A DNA stretch of 64,000 bases from Saccharum officinarum. Lineage: Eukaryota > Streptophyta > Magnoliopsida > Poales > Poaceae. The notes under the pieces are model-generated. The model did no database searches. It worked only from the letters and a program-made list of their open reading frames with translations, and had not been told where the DNA came from. Below are positions 20,894 through 30,600 of this stretch, piece after piece. How positions within the stretch are numbered: position 1 is the stretch's first letter; every line of letters starts with the position of its first letter. The position numbers and the translations under genes are program-made. Where the stretch lies: positions 1,887,831 through 1,951,830 of the forward strand of contig CM036231.1 in assembly GCA_020631735.1 (NCBI GenBank), in the 5' to 3' direction.

Positions 20894-22291
20894 ATGCCCA
20901 CCAACCTGATGGGCCCCCCCTCCTGCGCCAACACCAGCCACAGCCGTGCCACGCATCGCTCCACCGCCGCCTCCGCATCACCATTACCCACCGCGCCACC
21001 ATCAGCCGCCGTGCCACCATCCCCCACCGCCCTCTCCAACAACAGCCGGATCACTTCTGGGGAACACCACAACGATCGTCCGTCGCGATTCCAGAAGCGG
21101 GATTTTCCGCGTTACGACGGTAAATCCGACCCCCACAACTTCATCAACTGCTGCGAATCATACTTCCGTCGGGAGCGCATCATGGCGGAAGAAAAGGTGT
21201 GGATGGCTTCCTGTCATCTGGAAGATGGAGCGCGTACGTGGTTCCTCCAGGTCCAGGATGAGGAAACCCCAGCGTGGCGTCGCTTCACCGAGCTGCTGCG
21301 CCTGCGCTTCGGATCACCTCCTGCTGCGACCATAAGCCATGCGGATGGGATGCGCCATCTCCAAGAGAACATGGATCGCGTCGCTGAGATGCTCAACCGC
21401 TACCGTGCTCACCTGGAGAAGTTCGAGCATGAACGCCTTGCTGCAGTACGCATACAAGCGGCAGCGCGTGGATTCATGGTGCGGCACACCACCCGGAAGC
21501 TGCGTGAACACCTGGCTGCGCTGCGGCTTCAGGCGGCAGCGCGAGGGTTCCTGGCAAGCCGCCGGGTGCAGTCCCTTTGTGGGGAGCGGCACCTTGCCGT
21601 GGTCTCCAGGGCCACCCCATGGCCGTCATCACAGGAGCAGGCCGCGGTGCGCCTGCAAGCCGCAGGGCGCGGCTTCCTTGTTAGGCAGGCGGTGCGGAAG
21701 CTGCGCTTGCTGATCAGCTCATCGCTGCACCAACTCGCAGCCTGCGCGCCCAACAACCAGGTCTCGTCTATATTTTTTTGCACCCCCTGCAGAAGTCGAG
21801 ATCTGGGTATGCAGCCCCCTGCACGGCCAACAAGGGTCGTCTCCTTCATTCGGGCACCTGCCTGGGTGCTGGATAGACCCAACATAAGAATGGGCTGGTT
21901 CCTCCTTCACCTTTCATCCAACATGAAGTCCGCAGTTCAGCTCTTTCCTTGGGATCCAGGAGGACAGGAGGACATAGCTATAGTTCAAATTTATATTTTA
22001 GTTTCACAATTATTTCGTATTTTTGTCTTAAATAATAAAGGTGAGCCGAGATGTAAAAGGCTTAACCTTACGTCGTGTCAGGTAAGTCTATGGCAGCTCG
22101 AGGACGAGCTGGTCCTCAAGGGAGGGGGAGATGTCATGGGCAGCCAGCAGGCTGCCGCCGGCCCAATAGGCCCAAGAGTCATTAGCTTAGCCGTTAAGTT
22201 AGGTCAAGGTTTAGGGTTAGGGTTAGTCTCCTCTCTATATAAAGAGAGGCAGGTCTGTCATTTAGAAGCAAGCAATACATCAGTAATCTAA
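20894..22291 (+). CDS. Gag-like protein with three IQ motifs (non-autonomous Gypsy), intact copy
   Basis: ATG at 20894, chosen because it follows the primer binding site (20810) and is the first ATG matching copy 1. Residues about 1-60 form a P/A/S/T-rich leader. Residues 66-150 are a retrotransposon gag domain. At 187-197 there is a perfect IQ motif (IQxxxRGxxxR: IQAAARGFMVR), at 212-222 LQAAARGFLAS, and at 254-264 LQAAGRGFLVR. The frame then runs 200 residues without a known domain, ends with a pol-tail relic (QLEDELVLKGGGDVM) over the purine tract, and stops inside the 3' LTR. IQ motifs bind calmodulin or EF-hand proteins in myosins, CAMTA and IQD proteins. Here they replace the normal end of gag, zinc knuckle included, probably by capture from a host gene. 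Function is unknown. Confidence 0.75.
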   Translation: MPTNLMGPPSCANTSHSRATHRSTAASASPLPTAPPSAAVPPSPTALSNNSRITSGEHHNDRPSRFQKRDFPRYDGKSDPHNFINCCESYFRRERIMAEEKVWMASCHLEDGARTWFLQVQDEETPAWRRFTELLRLRFGSPPAATISHADGMRHLQENMDRVAEMLNRYRAHLEKFEHERLAAVRIQAAARGFMVRHTTRKLREHLAALRLQAAARGFLASRRVQSLCGERHLAVVSRATPWPSSQEQAAVRLQAAGRGFLVRQAVRKLRLLISSSLHQLAACAPNNQVSSIFFCTPCRSRDLGMQPPARPTRVVSFIRAPAWVLDRPNIRMGWFLLHLSSNMKSAVQLFPWDPGGQEDIAIVQIYILVSQLFRIFVLNNKGEPRCKRLNLTSCQVSLWQLEDELVLKGGGDVMGSQQAAAGPIGPRVISLAVKLGQGLGLGLVSSLYKERQVCHLEASNTSVI

Positions 22292-22416
22292 TATCTCTCT
22301 CTTCCCCCAATGACTCTCAAGCGCCTAGGGCTGCTACCCTAGAACCAAGCCTGCGGCAGAGGGGTATAACCTCGCCGGAGATGACAGTTATCCCCATGGA
22401 CCCAAGGTCTATGACA
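22118..22416 (+). repeat. Polypurine tract and 3' LTR of the array
   Basis: AAGGGAGGGGGAGA (22118-22131) primes plus-strand synthesis; the 285-bp LTR is at 22132-22416, followed by target duplication AGTTA. Confidence 0.92.
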
Positions 22417-22421
22417 AGTTA

Positions 22422-23502
22422 TATGTATCCATTGCTAGAAACACAGCCACACAGGTGCCATAACTGTATCGACATTCTGCAGGTTGGAAAAAATCATAGC
22501 CACTCTCTAATCTCTATCACCCTATTGTGTTGGAGGCTGATGCCATACAACAAATTGCTACATGACCAGGCACCAGCAACTTTGCAATCCCCTTGGACAG
22601 TATTCATCGCCGAAGACTTAAGAGACGAACTGCTATCAACTTTAATTGCTTTTAGGCGATAATTGCAACGAGACTCGTTCAAAGCTTTTACATGGTCAAT
22701 TCACTTTGTTCTTTCCGGATAATGCAACAGCAGATTACTTGGGAAAAAAACAGATTTCGTCAGCAAGATAAACTGTGAACAAAAGCAATTGATGCATTTT
22801 CCAAGTTACAGTGTCAGCAATGCGCACAATCCATCCAACGAAAAATAACAAGAGAAGAAAAAGAAAAGCTTAAGCTGGCTCAGCATTCCTCACGTACGCA
22901 CACTCCTATATCGACAAAATAGGCAGGAGAACTTCAAGACATCTGGTTTGAATAGTCATATCAATCTGACTAGCAGATCAAAAAGCTACGGCAAGCAAGG
23001 AGATGAGATGAGGTGCACTCACTTTCGAGACCGATGGCGGTGGAGATGGCAACGGTGGATGAGGAGCGAGGTGGCGGTGGTGGAGGAACGACGCGACAGC
23101 AGTGGAGGGGCGGCGGACGGATGCCGGGGGCGACGGCGGCTGGATGCCGGGGGCAGCGGTGGCCTCGACGGGTGCCGGGTCAGCGCCGACCTCGCGGCGG
23201 CGGCCGGATGCTCGGGGCGGCGGCGGCCTCGCCACGGAGAAAGAAAAGGAGTCCCTCGCGATCGCGAGTCGCGAGCGGTCTCACCATGGGAAACTCTCCC
23301 CGGCCTCAGGAGTCGTGGTTTTCTTCCACGAGGAAAACGCAGGGAAACGGGCTGCAACCCACGCGTGGGTGGGCTGCCAAAGTGCGCCAGAAATCGGCCC
23401 GGGGGAGACTGGCACGGGGGAGATTGGCCCAGGAAAAAGGCCGGGATCCCTCCGGGAATCTGGGCTGCCAAAGTAGCACTAAGAAAATTGCAAAGTCCTC
23501 AC
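22422..23502. other. Rest of the putative first intron; GC-rich patch 23020-23470
   Basis: 22422-23000 is AT-rich. 23020-23470 is very GC-rich with GGCGGCGG-type repeats, as often seen near the 5' ends of grass genes. Frames on both strands are open only because of base composition. Confidence 0.35.
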
Positions 23503-23794
23503 CTGGTGATCCTGCAGTGAAGACAACGATATCCATGCGCTCGTCGCTGCGAGGGAGGTCCGTGACCAGAGGCGTCAGCCGCCCATACAAGCCGGCCTTC
23601 ACGCACGTGGGTCCCGTCGGGGAATTTGTCCATCGCGGCCGCGGTGGTGGTGGCTCGGTGGCGAGGCGCGTGGGCTTGCTAGGTTCCGCGGCGGCGCTGC
23701 TTCGAGGGGAAGGGGACGAGGACGGGGAGGAGGAAGCCGAGCAGAGCAGGTGTTCGTTGCGCGACGGTTTCGTTTGGGCGCCAGGGCGGGGCAT
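23503..23794 (-). CDS. Probable first coding exon of the small host gene
   Basis: Minus strand ATG at 23794. The exon encodes MPRPGAQTKPSRNEHLL followed by a serine-rich, acid-poor stretch, like a plastid or mitochondrial transit peptide. A more ordered end follows (CVKAGLYGRLTPLVTDLPR, then MDIVVFTAGSP) and then the donor CACCAG/GTGAGG at 23502. It ends with one spare base, matching the two leading bases of the exon at 11855-11917. The intron so defined is about 11.6 kb and includes the whole Gypsy array. Another frame-compatible upstream start exists near 23944. Function not recognised. Confidence 0.48.
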
Positions 23795-23944
23795 TTCAGG
23801 GCGACGGCAAGTCGGTTGCGCTGCTCGTGCCGTCTTCAGCTGACAACTGGGGCCACCGCCGTAGCCACGTGAGGGGCCGTGCGGCCGTCTCTGCTTCAGT
23901 GACATGTGGGGCCACGGATGGTGGGGGTCCGACGCGGCAGGCAC

Positions 23945-24239
23945 GATCGCGTTACACAGCCCATCTGTGCAATGTGAGCCGATGACGATGATTGTTTGGC
24001 CTCCCGGTGCAGACTCACCTGATAGAGTTGTTTGTCTTAATCACGTATGTATACATTGTTTGTTTCCTACTCCATTCATTCTCTATTGTAAAACATTTAA
24101 GATGTTGTCGATATATTGCTTTTAATATATATTAGATACGGTGTATATTTAAGTACATAGCAAAATTATAAAAAGCAAAACATCTTACAAATTAAAATAG
24201 AGAAATTTTTTTACTGTGCAAACACGTATACTTGTTTAG
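23945..24239. other. No gene seen
   Basis: Upstream flank of the probable host gene; AT-rich from 24030. A promoter is likely on the minus strand but no clear TATA box was picked out. Confidence 0.3.
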
Positions 24240-24665
24240 AGTTTTTTTTCTGATTTTAGGTCTGACCGTTGGCGGTCTCATTATACAAAAGGATTGATTG
24301 AACGCTAGAGCCCGAATCAAATGCCAACAGACCAAAACTCTCTCAAACAAGGACAATAATAGTTGTAAAGCAAAAAAAAATAAACCATAAGAACCAAGCA
24401 CAAATGATATCGAAACATACACCTGAAACACTTCAAACATACGCTTGCAACATGCATGTATATGTAACATCTAGAAAAAAACACTTGCAATATATGTATG
24501 ATATAGACGAAACATTTGGAATATACACTTGAAACATACGTGCATAGCCATTGCAACATGTACAATATTCCGATCTACTTTTGCAACACCGATACAAAAC
24601 ACTTGCAACATACATCTGAAACATACGTTTGCCGGATGCCCTTTTAGCACAACTCTTGTTGCTTG
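24240..24665. repeat. Degenerate periodic repeat (GCAACATAC / TGAAACA type)
   Basis: Irregular repeats of phrases such as ACTTGCAACATAC and CTGAAACA. The same pattern fills 49440-49815, where it sits inside a DNA transposon-like block. Minus-strand frames rich in Cys, Met and Val are by-products of the repeat. Confidence 0.6.
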
Positions 24666-24848
24666 GGAATGGAGGCTCATCGGCATGTGGAGTTCACCGG
24701 TAGAGCTCGCCGCTCTGGTAGAGAAAGCCGTGGTGGATCGCTTCGGTGGAGAAGACGGACAGCGCGCTGGAGAGAAGGCCGCGAGACGGAGGATAATACG
24801 TACGCAATCGCATTACTTGCTACAGATTCACGACTGATGGTGATCGAT

Positions 24849-25274
24849 TCATGAGTAATCCGGCTGACATTCTGCAGGGACTTCCATATAATATTTGCCG
24901 TCCAGCCAAATGAACCATGAACCTGTTTTGGGCAATTTTGCCAACTTCGCAACCTCTTCCCGATGAAAAGCATTATTGGCACCAAGAAGACACACCTCGG
25001 ATAGCTTCCCATCAGTGAACTGGTTAATCGCCAGTTTGTAGGGCCGATCAGCGTCGTTCACTTGGTGCACAAGCAGAACCGACCTCTTGAATTCATCGAA
25101 CCGGCGAGCCATCTCGTCACGGTCACGCTCCTGGTTGAAGTGCTTGCACCAGCGCTCGTACAAGGCCCAGAGGGCTTCATCAGACTCGAGATCCTTCTCA
25201 TCTGCCACGCACTTGTTTGCCTCATCTACCACAGGAGTCTGCAGCTTATCATCTTTAAAGCGCCAAGGTGTCAA
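24849..25274 (-). CDS. Cathepsin propeptide (I29) domain protein without a protease
   Basis: Open minus-strand frame from 25274 (TTG, not ATG, so the true start is probably in an upstream exon) to a stop at 24849. Residues about 28-92 fit the I29 inhibitor fold of papain-type propeptides: ALWALYERWCKHFNQE, RRFDEFKRSVLLVHQVN and YKLAINQFTDGKLSEV follow the ERFNIN pattern (E, R, F, N, I, N positions). The frame then reads about 45 residues ending in a hydrophobic, aromatic tail (GSWFIWLDGKYYMEV). No cysteine-protease catalytic region lies nearby. I29-only proteins can act as free protease inhibitors; in grasses many loci of this sort exist, some of them pseudogenes. Acts on cysteine proteases if functional (inference). 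Confidence 0.6.
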   Translation of the reverse strand: MTPWRFKDDKLQTPVVDEANKCVADEKDLESDEALWALYERWCKHFNQERDRDEMARRFDEFKRSVLLVHQVNDADRPYKLAINQFTDGKLSEVCLLGANNAFHREEVAKLAKLPKTGSWFIWLDGKYYMEVPAECQPDYS

Positions 25275-25322
25275 GTAATTGCAATTTGGTTCGTCGCACG
25301 CACTAGTAATGCTAGAATTTCG

Positions 25323-25637
25323 CTAAGTCTGGATTTTTGCTATGATTTGAACATTGACAAATTTAAAATTTTATCATGACTTGGATATTGAAAAAGGACT
25401 TTATGTTTTGGACTTGGATATTTAAATTTTTACCATGACTTGAACCCTAATTTTACTATAAGATGGAATTTTAAGTCGCGTAAAAAGGGCTTCATGTTAA
25501 GTCATGGAATTAGGGTCCAAGTCATGGTAAATTTTAAATATCCAAGTCCAAAACATGAAGCCCTTTTTCAATATCCAAGTCATGGTAAAATTTTAAATTT
25601 GTCAATGTCGAATTCACAGTAAAAATCCAGACTTAGC
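25323..25637. mobile_element. Fold-back MITE with arms of about 130 bp
   Basis: The left arm begins CTAAGTCTGGATTTTT; the right arm is its near reverse complement, ending AAAAATCCAGACTTAG. Shared inner phrases include ATCATGACTTGGATATTG and GTTTTGGACTTGGATATTT. The transcript would form a long imperfect hairpin. Confidence 0.85.
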
Positions 25638-25862
25638 CATATTTCCATCCCCATCCGATAGTAAATTTAAAGACTTAGCCAAATAAATATGGATTTTTGC
25701 TACGGCTTGAATATGTTAGAATACCAACTACCATGTGATAGACATATAGAAAAATAGCTTTTTTACCATGACTTGGACATTTATAAATTTGAAATTTTAA
25801 CATGACTTGGATATTGAGAAATGTGACTAACTCTAGAGTTTTCACAGTAACTTTCTGTTTGA
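25638..25862. repeat. Diverged fragment of the same fold-back family
   Basis: Contains GACTTAGCC, ATGGATTTTTGCTACGGCTTG, ACATGACTTGGATATTGAG, clearly related to the arms of the element to its left. Confidence 0.6.
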
Positions 25863-27230
25863 TCACTTAGAACAATCTAGAAATGCGAGCCGAGGCCAAC
25901 GCAGCCGCGCGGGACGCGCGACATGCGGCCGATGCGCTACTGGCGGCGCGCGCGAGCATGGACACCATTGGTGGTGCCATTGCGATGGGAGAGAGCGCAT
26001 GCCCCACGCTTGGTCTCCCTCGCGTGATCCGCTCAGCCACGACGCCTTCCACGCATGCCGCCACAATCCGTGCGACCGTGAGAGCGCTTCCCATCGCAAG
26101 CCGCTCGCCCCCTCGTCGCCCACTCGCACGCGACACGACTTGCCGCGCTGCCGCACTCCATGCTGTCCTACGGCGCTCCACATGTTGGCTACGGTGTTCC
26201 TGGCTTCGGCGCCCTGCCTACTTCCAGTACGGGGGAGCCTTTGGCGCGACCTCCCGCCCCAGCACCCTCCTTCACGGCCGCTCCGCTCCCACCGCAGCCC
26301 ACCGAGTCGAACGTCGACTCCGGCGCCAGCTCTCATATAGCTCACAATGATAGTAATTTATCATCCTCACACTCTCCTTCCTTGTTGGATTCTTCATCAA
26401 TTGTTTTTTTTTTTGGTAACGGGGCTTGGCTTCCCGTTCGTTGCACCGGGTCATATTATTTTCCTATACCAAATCGTCCTCTCTTCCTTAATAATGTCTT
26501 AGTCGTATCTAGCATTATCAAGAATTTAATTTATGTACGTCGTTTTACCACCGACAACAATTGTTCTATTGAAATTGACCCGTTTGGTCTTTCTGTGAAG
26601 GATCTCCAAACTCGAGCGTGATCGCCCGGTGTAATAGCATGGGCAACCTCTACCATTTCTTCCCACCCACCAGCACCTGCCCTTGCCGCTGTGTCCGTGT
26701 CCACTACCTTGTGGCACCACCGCCTTGGTCGCCTCGGCTCAGAAGCTTTGTCCAAGCTCATTAGCTCTCAAGCTATTTCTTGCACTAAACCAAAAAATGA
26801 TCGTGTTTGTCATGCTTGCCAATTGGGTCGGCATGTTTGTCTTCCCTTCGATTCCTCACAATCTAGAGCCCTTAATAAATTCGATTTGATACATTGTGAC
26901 CTTTGGACCTCACCCGTCACTAGTGTGCCCGGTTACAAATATTATCTCGTTACTCTTGATGATTGTTCTTATTATGGCCCTGTTCGCTTCTTTTATAATT
27001 CATACTTTTCAGCTTGTTTTTTCGGCCGGAACAGTGTTTTTCTCTCACACCAAATCAGCGAACAGTACTTTCAACCATAGCTTTCCAGCGAAGCGAATGG
27101 ACTCTATATTTGGACCTTTCCGTTTCGCCTTAAGTCCGATACTTTTGCCACTCAACTCTACAAGAATGGGCAACACTCCAAATATAGAGTATGCAAAGCT
27201 ATCGCTAACACTTTTTTTACTAAGGAAAAT
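25863..27230 (+). pseudogene. Copia (Ale/Retrofit-like) gag-protease-integrase fragment
   Basis: Plus strand. 26160-26621 encodes the end of gag and the protease with intact VDSGASSHIAHND, then the region NNVLVVSSIIKNLIYVRRFTTDNNCSIEIDPFGLSVKDL. A stop and frameshift follow. 26691-26970 encodes GAG-pre-integrase (LWHHRLGRLGSEALSKL), the integrase finger (CHACQLGRH) and the core start (FDLIHCDLWTSPV). A MITE at about 26976-27108 interrupts the core; beyond it only a short piece of integrase (SDTFATQLY) is readable. No LTR recognised. Confidence 0.8.
26976..27108. mobile_element. MITE inserted in the Copia integrase
   Basis: Ends are CCCTGTTCGCTTC and the inverted GCGAAGCGAATGG. Internal phrase CAGTGTTTTTCTCTCACACCAAATCAGC recurs near 58310-58340. 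About 130 bp. Confidence 0.65.
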
Positions 27231-27631
27231 AGCCCCCCTACCCTTTAACCTGTGCTTTCCTGGGTGATGAAAGACCACCCCCAGTGGTGGGATCGAGGTT
27301 AGAACAGAACGGAAATGCTTTAGGCCTCATTTGGTTTGGCCTAGAACAGCCTGTTCCACCTGAAATTATTTGGCCCCGATTAAAATTGGGACCGGCCCGA
27401 ATGGCTATTCGGATAGGCCTGATCCAGAATGAAATCAAGCTATTCCAGGCCTTTCCACCCCCTCCTCAGCCCGGATTGGAGCCACACCTAGGCATCGTTC
27501 AGTTCTTCACGAACCTGCCCTTAAACAATTTCTACCATGAATGCTTGGCTAATTTATATAACCTTTGATGAGGTGGAACAATTCCTGGGTACACATTCCT
27601 AGCTAACCGAACAAGCTCCTGGGAACACTTG

Positions 27632-30600
27632 TGTAACACCCCAGGTGTTTGGCTTCCACATTTGCACTTGCATTTCATAAACATGTGCATCATTCATCCA
27701 TTCATGAGCTTATATTGCATGAAACATGCTTGTGAAACATGTGCAACACATCTTGGACACATGTGGAACACCCTAGTGGGACATGTGTAGCAGGTATCTT
27801 GAAACAACCACATGAAACAACTATAGCATTTCACTGAATTCTATGTTTCAATGCATGTGAGGCCTACACTTTTGTGCAACCTATGCATGGTGGGTATGTT
27901 TGGCCTCTACAACACCTTAACTACACTTAGGACACTTAATGGAACAATGTTCATGTTGATCATTTTGCCTAAAGGTGCTTCTAAGTGATGGTTGACCATG
28001 TATGGACCCTAGAACACTTTTGTTTGACCATTTCAAAAGTGTGACCTAGAAGTTTTGCATGACTGTGCACCCTTTTACAAAGTTCTAGAGAATTTTATAA
28101 GGAACAAACTTTGTTTAAGAGTCAAGTCATGAAAATGTGTGGAACATGCTCAAAAAGGGCCCACAAGTCAGAAATAGAGCTGAATTCAGCACTTAGAAAA
28201 TTAAAGCCCTGATTTCAGTGTCATCGACATTGGCATGTCACGTTCTCCAAAAATTGTTAAGTAACATGGGTAGGTCCAAATGTAAAAGTTGGAGCTCACA
28301 TGAAGGGAAAGGCCATGCAAGAAGATGGCATAAGTTGCATTTCATTTTGGCCATCAATTCTTGTAGTTGCTAATCACTGTCAACTCACTGACGCTGTCAA
28401 CTTTGAGATTAATTAGCTGCTAATACATTGCTCTAATGACTAAGGTCCTTAAACAAGAGTTGTAGGGCATCATGAAATGAACAACTTTCCTAATTGGCCC
28501 ATACCCAAATTCGAACCCCGGACAGCCCAAAAATGGAACCCAAGGTGGTCTCGTCGACGCCCACCACGTGTTCGGTAGTAGGCTTCAATGGGCGCCGCGC
28601 GTCCGGACGTGGCACTCATGCCTGGCTCCCTCCCGGCACGCGTCCCTGCCACGCCTGGCCTTGCTGCCGCGCGTCCCACCTTCGGCCACGCGCCCTGTGC
28701 CCTGCTGCCGATGAGGAGGGGCACCAGCACGCCCTCTCCTTCCCCTCTCCACTCCCTGCTCGCCCTCCTCGCTGGTGCCAAGCACGGCCACCGCGCACCG
28801 ACATTTCAGAGCAGAGCTCGCTGCCGCTGCCGCTCTCGCTCCTCCATGCACCCTCCTGCATCCTCGAAAGCAGAGCACCGAGCCGCCATCGCCCACGCAT
28901 GCGGGCGTAGCCGCCGCTGCCCCTGCGCATCACCCTCGCCGGCAGAGCCGAGCAGCGCCACCGCGTGTCGCATTCCCTGCTGCGGCCGCACATGGCTAGG
29001 GCGTCATGGGCCACCTTCGGCAAGCCCAAGTGCTCCCACGGGTGCGGGCGGACGTGTTGGTGCTCGAGCTGCCTTTCCCCGCCGTCGTTCGCCTCCGGTT
29101 CATCGCCACCGCCGGCGCGGCCACCACTAGGCCACCCGTGCACGTGGCTAGGAGGCCACGGTCCACCTCCGGTCGTGATTCCACCTCCCTTGGTTGCGGG
29201 TGGGCAAGCTGGTGCTCGTGCCGCCCTTGGCCACCACTGCCGGCGACTCCATCGCCGGAGAATGGCCGGCCGGCAAGCCACCGGGCGCCTCCCCTGTTTC
29301 CGGTGCCGGGGGGGATGAAGGCCGACGCCTCTCTCTGTCTCTCGGGGTGAGCATGACAGGTGGGCCCGGCTGAGCAGCGGGTCCCACATGTCGGTTTTAG
29401 TAGTGACAGATCTGGGGTGGGAAATCGGGTGCGCCTAGCAAATCTAGGGTGGAGTAGTTGGTTTTGTTTTTGAATTTCAGAATTTGATTAAATCATCTAA
29501 AATTCATATCTCTTGCTAGGTAAGTCCAAAAATAGCAAATGTGGACTTTTTGGGAACCTTGAGAAGAGATCTATGCAGTGGAGTCATAATATGTTACATG
29601 TTTGTAGAAGTTTCCTGATGTCTTTATTTTTGCTTTAAAAAGGTTCCAAAAATGCTTATAAACTTAACCAGAGCAAGATCTGGAGTTTTAGAACCCCAAA
29701 AATGGTGATTCTTGTTTTGTTAATTTTGTGATGACTTTTACTTGCTAAGAAAAATATTAAACACACTACTTGTTCACTGTTTTCTTAAAGTTTTGTTTGG
29801 ACCTTGATAAATAAGGAATTTACATTATATTGCTTGTTATTTTTATATCTTGAGTTGTGTTGCTCCAATTGATGTGAAATTTTTATGGTAGGATTGTCAT
29901 GCTATGCATGTACTGTGGTATAAATTTCATGGTCATTGCTTATTGTATGCTCAAGTTATTGAGTTAACTTGTTTATGGCTTAATAAATATCTTATAAATT
30001 ATATATAAATGATAAAATAGAAAATGTTGCCCCATCACCTTATTATGATGTTACTCTATGATGTTGGTTCATTCTATGGTCATGTGTTCACAGAAAATAT
30101 TGAGTTTTAGGTTTTACTTGCTCTCCCATGATTTATTGCTATAGTCATTTGTCTTTTTCATAGAGGTTGTTATACATGTCCAAATGGTTTCAAATTTGGA
30201 CAGTAGACTTTTGGGAGCATGTGTAGGTCTCTGTAATTTTGGTAGAATTTATTATGCACTTTTGATAGGTGTTCATAATTCCACCTAATTATCCAAATAA
30301 ATTAAGAAAATGTATTAAAAGAATTTATTTAGTAATTGACACTATGTTTTCTGGTGTTCATTAGTCATGTGTGACATGTTGGTAAAGTTAGTTTTGTCCA
30401 AGTATATGTTTGCAACATAAGTTAATAATTATTCCTTGCAAACAAGGTTTCTGGACAGATCTGGAAACTTGGTAAAGTTCTTCATGATAATGTGCTTTGT
30501 TGTGAAACTTATTTATACAAAAGTTGTAGATAATTTATGTATCTAGCTACTGTTAAAATTTGGTGGCATTTGGCCATGTGGTTTATGAGTTATAGCTGTT

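Larger units (their letters stand above)
13513..22416. mobile_element. Composite Gypsy array (tandem LTR-INT-LTR-INT-LTR split by an inverted Gypsy)
   Basis: The outer ends are a 285-bp LTR at 13513-13797 and an apparently identical one at 22132-22416, flanked by 5-bp duplications AGTTA at 13508-13512 and 22417-22421. Between them lie two near-identical plus-strand internal domains (13923-15243 and 20810-22131), separated by a middle LTR. That LTR is interrupted at 15477-20710 by an inverted gag fragment and a minus-strand autonomous Gypsy element. The tandem structure is what unequal recombination between LTRs produces. The whole array lies in the first intron of the probable host gene. Confidence 0.88.

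Noticed and set aside
24192..24686. Cys/Met/Val-rich minus-strand frames, also at 49319-49922
   Set aside because: Products of the periodic repeat; several overlapping frames look alike and none has a signal peptide or domain.
28505..28522. TTCGAACCCC resembling a tRNA B box
   Set aside because: No A box at proper distance and no cloverleaf; part of the LARD LTR.
28494..29389. Long open frames on both strands in the GC-rich part of the LARD LTR
   Set aside because: They repeat in the other LTR with indels that break the frame, show no motif, and fit the base composition.
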